Source: Crocinitomix sp.
GTDB lineage: Bacteria > Bacteroidota > Bacteroidia > Flavobacteriales_D > Crocinitomicaceae
Assembly (NCBI GenBank): GCA_013138735.1
Contig: WTCE01000026.1
Span: 62,001 to 126,000, forward strand
Length of the DNA stretch: 64,000 nucleotides
Direction: 5' to 3'
The position numbers were made by a program, and so were the translations under genes. This document shows positions 26,382 to 36,766 of the stretch, in pieces; positions within the stretch are counted from its first letter, which is position 1, and each line of letters starts with the position of its first letter. A model generated the notes under the pieces. The model saw only the letters and a list, made by a program, of their open reading frames with translations. It made no database searches and was not told the origin of the DNA.

Positions 26382-29300
26382 TTACAAGTTATCCAAGTCT
26401 GGTTGTCTTAATACACCATACCATTTCAGGATTTTTTCATGCTCTACGATATTTCCACTTTCGTCTGGAATTTCAATCGTGACATGCACGATATACATTC
26501 CTCCTGCAATTGGAATACTTTGGTGATTTTTTAGATCCCAATCAATAGATGTCAAAGGATCATCTTTCACATAGTTTCTAACCAATGCACCTTGCATGTT
26601 GAAGATCGTTACTTCACATCTTTCTGGAAGGTTTGTGATTTTAACTCTGTTATCTCTTTTACCCGTTTCATACTCACTGTAAGCATAATATGGATTTGGT
26701 ACAATATTAATATTGTCAAGTACAGAAGTTAAACGATCACCGTCACCAACCTCTGAAGGGTTATCGAAACTGAATCGGTAAAGAGGGTATCCCTCATTTT
26801 CAAGATCCACTTCACGTTCTTCATAAGGCTTATTGATACGTGCACTGATTTTAACATCAGTAGCTAACAACTCTTGTCCAAACGTTAAACGTGGTTCCAT
26901 TACCCACATACATGTTTTCCATGATTCTAAGTAATCACCATTGTCTCCGTTTCCAGCTCCGTTTACCTCCCACATAGTTCTTAACCAAGATCCGCCATCA
27001 TAAGCAGTTCCATCACCGTCAACATCAGCACCAAAAACATAAACATAATGCATTCCACCGAATAATGGTGCTCCTGAATTATCATTAAAACTTGAAGTTG
27101 GATTCCAAATCATATCATCTCCATTGTCTCCTTTTAACCAAGAGTTTTCAGAAAATGCCATGTTCAATCTTGTTCCAGTAATTACGTCAATTGCATAACC
27201 TGGGAACCAACCCATACCTGTACCATCTCCATCAGGAAGTCCATCTTTTCCAACAGAAGCATCCGATCTTGGAGTGATTACCTGATCACCATGTTCTGTT
27301 TGAACTATTATGTTATTGATTTCCAATACAGGACATCTTGTCCATTTCGATTGATCATCAGTAAGAATGATATCAACACTATGTAAATCAACCATTGAAA
27401 TCTGATTCTGAAGAGAAGATGCAGTAGAAAACCATGTTTCTATTGTGCCTTCGTACCAAGGTGTATTGGTATTATCATTAGGGAATCCAAATGGACTTCC
27501 GTAAGGTGCCTTCGCAACAAATTTAAATGGTGCAATTCCACCTTCAAGCATTTGCTCATATAATTGATTTTCGGCATCTATTCCACCATCATCATAATGA
27601 CATGGTTGATAAATCCAACTCTCTGGAATACAGTTTACGTTCGGATCAGTTGCATGATTATTTGCTTCTTCACTATTACCAACGCGGATCCAGTTACTTG
27701 GATAGAATGAATCATCATCTTGAATAAACGACAACCACATTGCTGAAGAATCTGCAAAATCAATAGTTGCTCCAATTGGTTCAGTATAAGCATTCACACC
27801 AGCATTTGTATAATACTGTTGATTAATTTGAACTGAAATACCCCAATTTAAGATCAATTGTTCTCTAACAACGTCAATAGCTCCATAAGAAAATACTGTA
27901 TCACTTTCACCATCAGCAAGTTTCGCTAACCACCATGTTGTTTCGTCAATATCACTAATCGTATTGTTAAACCCTAAAGTATATGCTCCACCTTTTAAGT
28001 TTAATGGATCAACAACTTTAATATCGATTGGTCCAGAACCACTTTGGTAAGTTGGATGCTTAACTGAATTGTTCGCTAAAATATCTGTTACAGTTCCAGC
28101 TGTCAATTCTAAGAATTCACCACCGTTTCCTTCACCTTCAATTTGCGTAATCTCTGGTTGGAAACCATAAGAAGTAGTAAATACTCTACCGTCTGCCTCA
28201 GGAGATGGATCATGTGGGATACCAACTACTGATTCAATACCTGCACCTGTTGCAGAAATTCTTGAACGTAAGTAAGGATTCTTTTGACCATCTAATAAGG
28301 TAGGATCATTTGGATCGTATTCTTTATATTGATTATAAGCATAAGAAACAGCTAAGTAATAGTATTTCTTGTGATTAACCAATGTTCTATCACCAGTCGC
28401 AAATAAATCTTCTGTTACTGAGAATGAACGACGTAAACCTTCATCCAAATCATTTGATCCAACTGGTTCTACCATTACAGCAGGAATTGAAATATCCAAT
28501 TCTTCGTCATAGGTATAGTTAACCAATTTCCCAATGCCATTTTCTAAATCACTCTGCGCTACTAAACGCGCTTTTGATAGATTTGCAAGTTCAGTAATTG
28601 ATGCTAATTCATCAGCCATTTGATAAACTTGGAATCCTTCAAAACGGAAAATATTATCGTAAAAAATTCCCATTTCAATTAATTCATCTGGCGTAATAAT
28701 ATTAATATTATCTTCCTCTGTATACTCCTCTAAAGGATCAATTCCTGCAGGATCTGATAAGAAAAGGATTAATTGATTTTCCATTTCTTGAATTGTCAAC
28801 AATGGCGCAACTGGCGGATCAACTAATTCGAAACAGTTATCAAACAAAGCCTGTGCTTTTGTATCTGCTGTTTTTAATGCTCTAACTGGTGCTTCTAAAT
28901 CAGATTCAGAACTTTGACCAATTACAACACCAACTGTAATGTTATTTACCGCTCCTGGACGAAGGATAAATGGACCAGCTGATTGTAAAAAACGTCTATC
29001 TCCTACCGGGTTATTATCACTAATTTCTGACCATGGATCAGTAGTAGGTAATGCACTTGGGTAAGTTCCCCATCCTAATGGATCTGAATCATCTGGGAAC
29101 ATAAATTTAGTTGGAATTCCTGAACCACTTGTGTTACCGTTTCCACCAAATTGCATATTCGATCCATTTTTCCAAATACCTCTTAAATAGTTATAGAAAT
29201 CGGCAGCAGAGTTTGGATCCGCGTAAGGACCAGCTCCAATATCGTGATACACGAAACGTTGCATTCCGAAACGCTCGTTATCTACAACACCATCTCCATA

Positions 29301-30593
29301 TCCTATTCCCAAACCTGGGTAAGGGATACCTTTTCCAGCAAAAACCTCTGGTAAAAGAACTGCGGGTCCTGCATCATCAGAAACTGCTTTATACAATGGA
29401 TTATCAATATTGTCATTATCTAAATAAGGGCCCTCAAAGAAATCAACACCTACAGCTGGAATATTGGCACCATAACCTGGTTGACCACCTGCTCCACCTT
29501 CATCATTTAAATCTCCGTTATAGGCATAACCTAAACCTCTACCAACATCACAACCAACATAATCATCATTTGCCAAACCAACATCTGAATCTACCCATTG
29601 TCCGAAATACGTTTCATACAATGTCTGAGTTCCTCTATTGATCAACTCATAGTTATAGAATGTCATGTCATTAATTTCATCATCAGTAGCGAAAGAAAAC
29701 GCCTGCGCTCTAATTTCCATCCCAATTGGATCTCCACCAGATTCAGTATGAATATTTCCTTTATCATTAAATACCCACCAATGTGTTTCATCACCAAATA
29801 ACGTTACACGTCTATCGTTTCTACAATCAATTTCCTCTTCAAAATCATACCAAGGGTAATCACCATCATTCATTGGATCATAAATTCCATTTGGAGTTTC
29901 ACCTTCTTTTGTGTTATCATAGAATGGTGCTAAATAGAAATCTTGCCCTAAAGACTCATCTCCATGTGCTGGCCAATTTCTAATTTTTTCCAAAGTTTCT
30001 TCACTTGGACGTACTACTTCTTCACAATCTTCAGGCTCGCTTATACCGTTCTCACATTTCCACCATGATATAAATTGTTTAACTTCTGCTTTTCGAATTG
30101 AAAAGAAGTTATCATACTCAGTACATACGTCAGGGAAAATCTCAGCAGCACCATAATCTCTTATTAGTGTAGCATCCGCATTTTGAGGAACAAAAGGATT
30201 ATAGTTTCCTGTTCCTTCAATTAAATCTCCCAAAGGTCCAGACCAAAAGTCATTTCCTTGACGGAACATGTGCGCTGCTAATTTCAACTGACCATTGATA
30301 TCTTCTCCACCCATCCATAGGGCTCCAGAATAAATCAAGTGGTTTTCACTTCCTTTAGGATACTCATATGATGGATTACTGTTAGATCTATCCTGCCAAA
30401 GTGACCCTCCAGTCTCAACTAATGCTCTCACATTGTTGAATTCCATGAAAATCTTTTCGTTTGCAGGAGAACATCCAGCTGCACGTGAATCTGTGTCAGA
30501 GTCAACTAAAGGTCCGTGATGTCCCTCCCATTTGAGAGCATACATTCCGTTCGCAAGCCCCAACACTAAAATACTTAATAATAGCTTCTTCAT
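26382..30593 (-). CDS. large secreted surface protein (copy 1)
   Basis: 1403 residues. Signal peptide 1-19 (MKKLLLSILVLGLANGMYA). The N-terminal region SRAAGCSPANEKIFMEFNN, the Gly/Asp-rich middle and the C-terminal FlgD/T9SS-like domain (INIVPNPYYAYSEYETGKRD, IPIAGGMYIVHVTI, ending VLRQPDLDNL) are shared with the paralogue at 20647 over the full length. It starts 33 bp after the TonB-dependent receptor and precedes the barrel gene by 34 bp. No catalytic motif was recognised; a structural or binding surface protein is likely. Confidence 0.86.
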   Translation of the reverse strand: MKKLLLSILVLGLANGMYALKWEGHHGPLVDSDTDSRAAGCSPANEKIFMEFNNVRALVETGGSLWQDRSNSNPSYEYPKGSENHLIYSGALWMGGEDINGQLKLAAHMFRQGNDFWSGPLGDLIEGTGNYNPFVPQNADATLIRDYGAAEIFPDVCTEYDNFFSIRKAEVKQFISWWKCENGISEPEDCEEVVRPSEETLEKIRNWPAHGDESLGQDFYLAPFYDNTKEGETPNGIYDPMNDGDYPWYDFEEEIDCRNDRRVTLFGDETHWWVFNDKGNIHTESGGDPIGMEIRAQAFSFATDDEINDMTFYNYELINRGTQTLYETYFGQWVDSDVGLANDDYVGCDVGRGLGYAYNGDLNDEGGAGGQPGYGANIPAVGVDFFEGPYLDNDNIDNPLYKAVSDDAGPAVLLPEVFAGKGIPYPGLGIGYGDGVVDNERFGMQRFVYHDIGAGPYADPNSAADFYNYLRGIWKNGSNMQFGGNGNTSGSGIPTKFMFPDDSDPLGWGTYPSALPTTDPWSEISDNNPVGDRRFLQSAGPFILRPGAVNNITVGVVIGQSSESDLEAPVRALKTADTKAQALFDNCFELVDPPVAPLLTIQEMENQLILFLSDPAGIDPLEEYTEEDNINIITPDELIEMGIFYDNIFRFEGFQVYQMADELASITELANLSKARLVAQSDLENGIGKLVNYTYDEELDISIPAVMVEPVGSNDLDEGLRRSFSVTEDLFATGDRTLVNHKKYYYLAVSYAYNQYKEYDPNDPTLLDGQKNPYLRSRISATGAGIESVVGIPHDPSPEADGRVFTTSYGFQPEITQIEGEGNGGEFLELTAGTVTDILANNSVKHPTYQSGSGPIDIKVVDPLNLKGGAYTLGFNNTISDIDETTWWLAKLADGESDTVFSYGAIDVVREQLILNWGISVQINQQYYTNAGVNAYTEPIGATIDFADSSAMWLSFIQDDDSFYPSNWIRVGNSEEANNHATDPNVNCIPESWIYQPCHYDDGGIDAENQLYEQMLEGGIAPFKFVAKAPYGSPFGFPNDNTNTPWYEGTIETWFSTASSLQNQISMVDLHSVDIILTDDQSKWTRCPVLEINNIIVQTEHGDQVITPRSDASVGKDGLPDGDGTGMGWFPGYAIDVITGTRLNMAFSENSWLKGDNGDDMIWNPTSSFNDNSGAPLFGGMHYVYVFGADVDGDGTAYDGGSWLRTMWEVNGAGNGDNGDYLESWKTCMWVMEPRLTFGQELLATDVKISARINKPYEEREVDLENEGYPLYRFSFDNPSEVGDGDRLTSVLDNINIVPNPYYAYSEYETGKRDNRVKITNLPERCEVTIFNMQGALVRNYVKDDPLTSIDWDLKNHQSIPIAGGMYIVHVTIEIPDESGNIVEHEKILKWYGVLRQPDLDNL

Positions 30594-30626
30594 AATTTCT
30601 TTATTAAACTTCTCCGTTTAAACTTC

Positions 30627-33600
30627 TTAAAAGTCAAATTTAACACCTAATCTAATCGTTCTAGGTAATCCATAGTTGAAAGGGTTTTGAACCTTCAACG
30701 CATAGAAATCTCTGAAAGATTGCTCATCCAATTGATTCTGAATAGATGATTGGAATTGAGATGCAGCTAAATAACCATCATCATCAGGGTTACCAGTTGC
30801 TCTATAAACGTTCAATACGTTTACAATATTAAATATGTTTGTAACACGTACATAAACATTCAAATAAGCTGATTTTTTCTTGTTCTCATCATCTCCAAAT
30901 TCCAACATGATGTTTCTGTCCAACTGAAGATCAACTCTGTACTGCCAAGGTTTTCTTGAACCGTTTAATGATCCGTCCAATTGTGAAGAACCGCCTGCTA
31001 ACAACGCTTCTCCAGCTGCTTGCTTAAATGCTGAATAAGGTGTACCTGAACCAATTTGAGTTACAATATTCAACCCCGTGTTTTCTAGCACGCCAAAGTC
31101 ACCAATTACTGGTCCGTTATAATCCTTACCATCTCCGTATCTATAATCAAACACAATATTGAAACCATGTCTTTGATCATAATTGTAAGGGAAGATAGTT
31201 CTTAAGTTCGGCTCACCTGAGTTCACTAAAGTAAGTGCTGAATTTGCATCAGAACCAGTACCGTTTGCGAATTGAAGTGTATAAGAAGCTGTCATTCTAA
31301 TGTTACCTGTTCTTCTTAGATCGTAAGAAACAGTTAATCCTTTCACTGTTCCGAAATCTCTGTTTCCATACGAACGATATGTGTTAGGATATGCAGAGAA
31401 TACATTTACTAATTGTACTTGATCTCTTTGCTCTTTATAGAAAGCAGATATTTTTAAAGATGAAGTTTTCGTTAGTACTTGTTGGAAACCTAATTCGTAA
31501 TCAATTGTTTTTTCCGGTTTTAAGTTCGGGTTATTGATGATTACGTTACGATCTTGCAAGAATTGGTATTCAATAGGATCGAATCTATTTCCAGTTGTTG
31601 GTCGTTTTGTTAAGATATCATAATGTGCAAAGAAAGATGCCTCATCTGAGATAGGGAATGAAAATGCAACCCTTGGCATAACGTTAATTTGTGGTTGATA
31701 ATCTTCGAATGCATCTGCAGTAGGCGAAGTCAACGTATTATCTTGTAACCAAGGAGCAATACCTTTACTACCTTCTAATACTGTTGGATCAGACACTTCA
31801 ACTCCTGAAGCATCATACCATGTATCACCGTTTCTATATCCGTTAATTGAAGTTGGATTATCCACATCATTCACATAAACAACGAAATCATCTCCCATGT
31901 TCTCAGGGTGCTCAATTGTAATTCCGCTCTCATATTGATCTACTTCTTGTACTGTTTTAGCTTCATACAATAAGTATTTATCTTTCAATACTGGTTGGTT
32001 GGCATCAAACACATCAACACGTAAACCTACGTTGAAGATGATATCGTCAAATGCAAACTTGTCCATTAAATATCCTGAGATATAAATTGGTTGAAAAGCA
32101 CCAATTGTTCTTGCATAGTTTTTATCACTATTGAATTCATTGAAGTATTTATTGATATCTGTATTACCACGTACTTTTTCTCCAGTATGATCAAACCCAT
32201 ACCAAGTGAAGTAGTTATTACCTGAATTCAATAATTCATCCGCACTAAACATATCTAGTGTAAAGAAATCAGGATCTAATTCATCAATATCAACATAATA
32301 AGTTCCATCTGTTCCTCCTTCGCCAAGATCCCAGCCATTTTCAATTAACTTTCTTCTTACGTTATAATCAAAGAAATACTGTGCATCATCATTTTCTTGT
32401 CCACCAAACTCACCTTCTGAGGCATTCAAACGCTCATAAGTAATTCTTGGGAAAGTTCCATAATAATCAAATGAAGACTTGCTTAAATCTAACTCTTGAA
32501 TATGACTATTCATGTACTGACGTGCAATTGTCCAAATTCCAATCGGTCCCGATCTTCCTGAAGAGAATGCTCTATCCCATCTTTGTTCGTACTCAAATCC
32601 TAATGAAATTGCGTGGTCATTCAAGTTGATTGTGCCAGAACCAGTAATACGGAATTGATCATTTTGTCTTACTCTATATCCGTTAAACGGTGTTCCTACG
32701 TTATCCCAAATACCATAAACACTTTGAGGAAGATCACCATTTCTTAGTGCATTCCCTTGTTCAATTTGAAAAAGGTTTTCAAAGTTACCGAAAGGGTTTC
32801 CTGCGTAGATATCGAAGTACTGCTCTGTAATAGATGCAAATGCTGCATTATTTGTAGAAGGCGTAAATCTTACCAATGTATCTCTGAAACCATTATGAAT
32901 TAAACTATCACTATTTCCGTTGAATTCATATGTTGTTTCTCTGAACGTCTCAAATTTACCTACGTGACCGTAGTTAAATAATCGATCTTCGTGATTTGAA
33001 TCCCAAAGTCTATTGTGAGATTGCGAGTAATCAACCATTAATGAATAGTATGCGCTTTTAATTTTAGAAGATGAACCTTCTGTATTATTATTAAAACGTT
33101 GTGTAAACCTTCCATATACTCTCCAGTCAATATTTCTCTCTACACCAAAATTCTCAAAATTGAATAATGAATTTCTATAACTATAATTATTTCTATTGTT
33201 ATATGCCATATTACCACCAAATGTTAAGTTAATATTTGGTCCGGCGTTCACATCAATTTTACCAGCAGCCGAGAAAGAAGTTCCTCTAGCGTTCATTCTC
33301 CAAGGCACCTGCTCGAAATCAGATAATGCTGGATCAGTAGAATTTCTTAAGAAGTCTGTATTATAATAAGCTCCACCGCCTTCTTGTCCAGTTGGGCGTA
33401 AAGGATTTGCAAGTAATGAATCTCTTACCTCTTGCTTAACACGGTAACCACCGCCATTAGCTACTGGTCTTCCATCTAAAACGTCTGTGTAGTTAGCAGA
33501 AAGGAAAAAGCCTAAAAGAGGTTTTTGAGGTGCACCCGCAGAATCCTTCTTCATTAATAAAGGACCAGATATCATACCTTCAAGTAAGTTGTAAGCATAT

Positions 33601-34388
33601 TTATCTAAACCAATTACTTTACCGTCATATCCAATTGGATCTTGTCCGTTAAAATAAAAACCTGATGTTACTCCTTCAAATGATCCAAAATACTTAGCCG
33701 AAGGACCACGAGTAGTAATTGAAATAATTCCACCAGTCAAATCACCATAATTTGCAGGAACCCCTCCAGTAATTACAGCAACCTCTTGTATTGCAGATTT
33801 TGGTAATGAAGATGAACCCCTTACCTTAATCCCATCAATATAATAATAAGTGGCATCTGATCGTGCCCCACGAATACTTAAACCTTCGGTACCTTCCGCG
33901 TTATATACACCACCAACTGTGGCTGCAATACCTGCGGCAGATCGTGTTGGCATCTTAGAGATGTCGTCACGTGTAACAACCGCTCCAGAAGCACCACCAT
34001 CTTTGTCAATTAAAGGAACTTCATAATAAGTTACTTCAACGACATCTAACATTTCGTCAGAGGTAGTTAACTCAAGTGGTAAACTTGTCAATTTGTCCGA
34101 ACTAACTAGGACACCTTCTTTTCGAATTGATGTATAACCAACAAAACGAACCTCGACAGCATAATTCCCTGGAGGTAAAGATGAAATTTTGAATTTTCCG
34201 TCAAAATCTGTCTGAGCAAACCCTTTCTGTTGCCCACCTTGGAAAGCAACCACTTTCACAAATGGCAAGCCTTCACCCGAAGCTTTGTCCTTTACAGTAC
34301 CTTTAATAGACCCGGTACCTGTTTGAGCAAAACCTGAACTCACTGAAAGCAAGAGTATTGCAAGTAATAATTTTAGTTTTTTAAGCAT
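30627..34388 (-). CDS. TonB-dependent receptor (SusC/OmpA-link type)
   Basis: 1253 residues. Signal peptide 1-21, a carboxypeptidase-regulatory-like domain at about 25-110 (GSIKGTVKDKASGEGLPFVK), a plug at about 130-235 (VVTRDDISKMPTRSAAGIAA, GLSIRGARSDATYYYIDGIK, GGVPANYGDLTGGIISITTR), and a 22-strand-type barrel ending RTIRLGVKFDF with a terminal Phe. It would import a ligand across the outer membrane with TonB energy or act in assembly with the surface proteins downstream. No SusD gene is adjacent; the cargo/barrel pairs take that place. First gene of the locus. Confidence 0.93.
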   Translation of the reverse strand: MLKKLKLLLAILLLSVSSGFAQTGTGSIKGTVKDKASGEGLPFVKVVAFQGGQQKGFAQTDFDGKFKISSLPPGNYAVEVRFVGYTSIRKEGVLVSSDKLTSLPLELTTSDEMLDVVEVTYYEVPLIDKDGGASGAVVTRDDISKMPTRSAAGIAATVGGVYNAEGTEGLSIRGARSDATYYYIDGIKVRGSSSLPKSAIQEVAVITGGVPANYGDLTGGIISITTRGPSAKYFGSFEGVTSGFYFNGQDPIGYDGKVIGLDKYAYNLLEGMISGPLLMKKDSAGAPQKPLLGFFLSANYTDVLDGRPVANGGGYRVKQEVRDSLLANPLRPTGQEGGGAYYNTDFLRNSTDPALSDFEQVPWRMNARGTSFSAAGKIDVNAGPNINLTFGGNMAYNNRNNYSYRNSLFNFENFGVERNIDWRVYGRFTQRFNNNTEGSSSKIKSAYYSLMVDYSQSHNRLWDSNHEDRLFNYGHVGKFETFRETTYEFNGNSDSLIHNGFRDTLVRFTPSTNNAAFASITEQYFDIYAGNPFGNFENLFQIEQGNALRNGDLPQSVYGIWDNVGTPFNGYRVRQNDQFRITGSGTINLNDHAISLGFEYEQRWDRAFSSGRSGPIGIWTIARQYMNSHIQELDLSKSSFDYYGTFPRITYERLNASEGEFGGQENDDAQYFFDYNVRRKLIENGWDLGEGGTDGTYYVDIDELDPDFFTLDMFSADELLNSGNNYFTWYGFDHTGEKVRGNTDINKYFNEFNSDKNYARTIGAFQPIYISGYLMDKFAFDDIIFNVGLRVDVFDANQPVLKDKYLLYEAKTVQEVDQYESGITIEHPENMGDDFVVYVNDVDNPTSINGYRNGDTWYDASGVEVSDPTVLEGSKGIAPWLQDNTLTSPTADAFEDYQPQINVMPRVAFSFPISDEASFFAHYDILTKRPTTGNRFDPIEYQFLQDRNVIINNPNLKPEKTIDYELGFQQVLTKTSSLKISAFYKEQRDQVQLVNVFSAYPNTYRSYGNRDFGTVKGLTVSYDLRRTGNIRMTASYTLQFANGTGSDANSALTLVNSGEPNLRTIFPYNYDQRHGFNIVFDYRYGDGKDYNGPVIGDFGVLENTGLNIVTQIGSGTPYSAFKQAAGEALLAGGSSQLDGSLNGSRKPWQYRVDLQLDRNIMLEFGDDENKKKSAYLNVYVRVTNIFNIVNVLNVYRATGNPDDDGYLAASQFQSSIQNQLDEQSFRDFYALKVQNPFNYGLPRTIRLGVKFDF

Positions 34389-34431
34389 AAGTAAGCGTGT
34401 TTGTTAAAAAATCTTAAAATACAATAGCCCG

Positions 34432-34439
34432 TAAATATA
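34432..34439 (-). promoter_or_regulatory. candidate -7 element for the TonB receptor operon
   Basis: Minus-strand TATATTTA differs from TAnnTTTG at the last base, with TTG (from TGTTGAATT) about 15 nt upstream. It lies about 44 bp before the start codon. Confidence 0.35.
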
Positions 34440-34561
34440 GGCAATTTAATAATTCAACAGCCAAAATTAAATGACAAAAGTGTAATAGGTTAAAACCCAC
34501 TCACAAATATATGTTGACAATAATGAAAAAGAAAGGTGTATAGATAACAATTCAGATCAAA

Positions 34562-34852
34562 TTATACTAGTCTATTGTTCTTCATTGGCTTCCCCTTTTG
34601 ACGTCTTCTAGCGTTTTTAGCGGCACGTTTCATTCTTTTTCGTGTTGCTTTATCCTGGTTTTTCCAATGTTTCTTACGCGTTCTTTTTTGCTTCTTATAG
34701 GTACTCTTAACGCGCTTACCCTTACTCCCTTTATCGCCCGACTTTACGCTCTTCGCACCTCGATCCTGCAAAAACCCATTTTGGGGAACTACAATGACTG
34801 ATGCAATAATTATGAGTATTTTCGTTATAGTTTTATACAATCGTCTCTCCAT
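34562..34852 (-). CDS. small basic signal-anchored protein
   Basis: 96 residues from the ATG at 34852 (MERRLYKTITKILIIIASVI). One hydrophobic segment at about 8-25, then a strongly basic tail rich in Lys and Arg (KKQKRTRKKHWKNQDKATRK), which could bind nucleic acid or acidic polymers in the periplasm. A longer frame starting at 34957 is open but its extra residues look non-coding and overlap the divergent lipoprotein. Its ATG shares CATG with the start of that gene. Function unknown. Confidence 0.65.
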   Translation of the reverse strand: MERRLYKTITKILIIIASVIVVPQNGFLQDRGAKSVKSGDKGSKGKRVKSTYKKQKRTRKKHWKNQDKATRKRMKRAAKNARRRQKGKPMKNNRLV

Positions 34853-35285
34853 GCAACAAATATATTTAAGATACTTTTTATTTGGGCTACTTTTCACAAG
34901 TTTATTTCTAACATCTTGTAAAGAGAGTGAATATCCTATCCCAAATGTACCTGTCAACCTTAGCTTGAACCTAGATTTACCGTCATATACAGCGTTAAAT
35001 TCACCTGGAGGTTATGCTTATGTAAATGGAGGATCACGTGGAATTGTCGTTTACCGCAACTTTGATGAGTTCGTTGCCCTAGATAGACATTCAACTTATG
35101 ATTCGCAAAACGAGTGTGCTGTTGTGGAGGTTAATATAGACAACCCCTTTGAATTAGTTGATACATGCTCAGGTTCTGTTTTTAGCATCCTAAGTGGAGT
35201 TGTGCTAGTTGGACCAGCGCAATATGGTTTGAGACGATACAATGCTATCTGGGATGGAGCTTACACCGTAACAGTGTACAATTAG
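34851..35285 (+). CDS. lipoprotein with Rieske-like fold, cluster ligands reduced
   Basis: 144 residues from the ATG at 34851: signal peptide with lipobox LTSC (Cys21). The rest follows the pattern of Rieske-type lipoproteins of bacteroidetes: GGYAYVNGGSRGIVVYRNFD, then DRHSTYD, DTCSGSVFSILSGVVLVGPA and QYGLRRY. Of the four usual iron-sulfur ligands (CxH and CxxH) only a His in DRHS and a Cys in DTCSGS remain, so it probably does not hold a [2Fe-2S] cluster. A start at 34794 would bury the signal peptide. Ends before the terminator at 35339. Confidence 0.7.
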   Translation: MQQIYLRYFLFGLLFTSLFLTSCKESEYPIPNVPVNLSLNLDLPSYTALNSPGGYAYVNGGSRGIVVYRNFDEFVALDRHSTYDSQNECAVVEVNIDNPFELVDTCSGSVFSILSGVVLVGPAQYGLRRYNAIWDGAYTVTVYN

Positions 35286-35338
35286 TTCTTGTTCGAGGCG
35301 CTTCTTAAGATTACTTAGCTTTAATTTTACGCATAAAA

Positions 35339-35370
35339 AAAGCGAGAACCTTTTTAGATCCTCGCTTTCT
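35339..35370. terminator. bidirectional terminator
   Basis: AAAGCGAG (35339-35346) pairs with CTCGCTTT (35361-35368), with A and T runs outside; it separates the convergent lipoprotein and ahcY genes. Confidence 0.8.
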
Positions 35371-35387
35371 ATAAAAACTTTTATCGA

Positions 35388-36698
35388 CTAATAACGATAG
35401 TGTTCTGGTTTGTAAGGACCTTCGACTTTAACTCCGATATAATCAGCTTGATCTTTAGATAATTCAGTTAATTGTACTCCAATTTTAGCTAAATGAAGTT
35501 TTGCAACTTTTTCATCTAAGTGTTTCGGCAACATATAAACTTCATTTTTGTCATAAGCAGTTAAGTTAGTCCAAAGTTCAATTTGAGCCAAAGTTTGGTT
35601 AGCAAATGAATTACTCATTACAAATGATGGATGTCCCGTAGCACAACCTAAGTTTACTAATCTTCCTTCTGCAAGTAAGATTATATCTTTACCATTTACA
35701 TCATAAATATCAACTTGTGGCTTAATTTCAATTTTTTCAAAACCATTGTTCAACCAAGCTACATCAATTTCATTGTCAAAGTGACCAATGTTACAAACGA
35801 TAGCTTTGTCTTTCATTGCTTCAAAATGCTCTCCTCTGATAATATCTTTGTTACCCGTAGTTGTAACAATGATATCAGCTTCAGCAACTGCATTTTCCAT
35901 AGTTCTTACAGCATAACCGTCCATTGCAGCTTGAAGTGCACAAATTGGATCAATTTCAGTTACAATAACTCTTGCTCCAGCACCACTTAATGAAGCTGCA
36001 GATCCTTTACCTACATCTCCGTATCCTGCAACAACAGCAACTTTACCAGCCATCATTGTATCAGTAGCTCTTCTAATTGCATCAACTAATGATTCTTTAC
36101 ATCCGTATTTGTTATCAAATTTAGATTTAGTAACTGAATCGTTTACATTGATTGCTGGCATTACAAGCGAACCATTCTTCATTCTTTCGTATAATCTGTG
36201 AACTCCAGTTGTAGTTTCTTCAGATAAACCATTAATTCCAGCAGTCAACTCAGGATAATGATCAAATACCATGTTAGTTAAATCTCCACCATCATCCAAA
36301 ATCATGTTTAAAGGCTTTCCACCTTCAAATCCCTTGATAGTTTGGTCAATACACCATTCAAACTCTTCTTCATTCATGCCTTTCCAAGCATAAACTGGAA
36401 CGCCTGTAACAGCAATAGCTGCTGCTGCTTGATCTTGAGTTGAAAAGATATTACATGAAGACCAAGTAACCTCAGCGCCTAATGCAGTTAATGTTTCAAT
36501 TAAAACAGCTGTTTGAATTGTCATGTGTAGACATCCAGCAATTCTAGCACCCGCAAGTGGCTTTGATTCACCAAACTCTTCTCTTAACGACATCAATCCA
36601 GGCATCTCAGCCTCAGCCAATCGAATCTCTTTTCTTCCCCAGTCGGCAAGACTTATGTCTGCAACTTTATACTTCACTTGTTCTTGTGTATTACTCAT
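35388..36698 (-). CDS. ahcY: adenosylhomocysteinase
   Basis: Hydrolyses S-adenosylhomocysteine to adenosine and homocysteine, removing the product of methyltransferases. 436 residues from the ATG at 36698 ([20 protein letters not shown]); the frame extends to 36761 but the added 21 residues are not conserved-looking. Family motifs: [16 protein letters not shown], the NAD-binding loop [26 protein letters not shown], and the C-terminal KPEHYRY with the conserved Lys and Tyr. Cytoplasmic. The promoter overlaps an 11-bp inverted repeat (36721-36762) shared with the divergent gene at 36767. Confidence 0.98.
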   Translation of the reverse strand: MSNTQEQVKYKVADISLADWGRKEIRLAEAEMPGLMSLREEFGESKPLAGARIAGCLHMTIQTAVLIETLTALGAEVTWSSCNIFSTQDQAAAAIAVTGVPVYAWKGMNEEEFEWCIDQTIKGFEGGKPLNMILDDGGDLTNMVFDHYPELTAGINGLSEETTTGVHRLYERMKNGSLVMPAINVNDSVTKSKFDNKYGCKESLVDAIRRATDTMMAGKVAVVAGYGDVGKGSAASLSGAGARVIVTEIDPICALQAAMDGYAVRTMENAVAEADIIVTTTGNKDIIRGEHFEAMKDKAIVCNIGHFDNEIDVAWLNNGFEKIEIKPQVDIYDVNGKDIILLAEGRLVNLGCATGHPSFVMSNSFANQTLAQIELWTNLTAYDKNEVYMLPKHLDEKVAKLHLAKIGVQLTELSKDQADYIGVKVEGPYKPEHYRY

Positions 36699-36720
36699 TT
36701 TTTTAAATTTTTCTTTAAAA

Positions 36721-36762
36721 GATGGTGCAAAAGTACAAAACAAGTTTCTAATTTGCACCATC
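36721..36762. promoter_or_regulatory. divergent promoter region with 11-bp inverted repeat
   Basis: GATGGTGCAAA (36721-36731) and TTTGCACCATC (36752-36762) are perfect inverted repeats. The left arm overlaps TACTTTTG, the ahcY -7 box (minus strand, 36728-36735), and the right arm ends 4 bp before the TTG start of the divergent gene. A dimeric repressor or an mRNA 5' hairpin could use it. Confidence 0.55.
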
Positions 36763-36766
36763 TAAA

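Noticed and set aside
29111-29641. 176-codon plus-strand frame, Leu/His/Tyr-rich
   Set aside because: Shadow of the large secreted protein on the minus strand; the composition is that of a reverse frame and there is no start context.
34853-34957. N-terminal extension of the small basic protein
   Set aside because: The added residues overlap the lipoprotein signal peptide on the other strand and do not look coding; the ATG at 34852 gives a clean membrane anchor.
36699-36766. SAH riboswitch upstream of ahcY
   Set aside because: The leader is about 60 bp or less and holds only a single inverted repeat; no match to the conserved SAH aptamer could be made.
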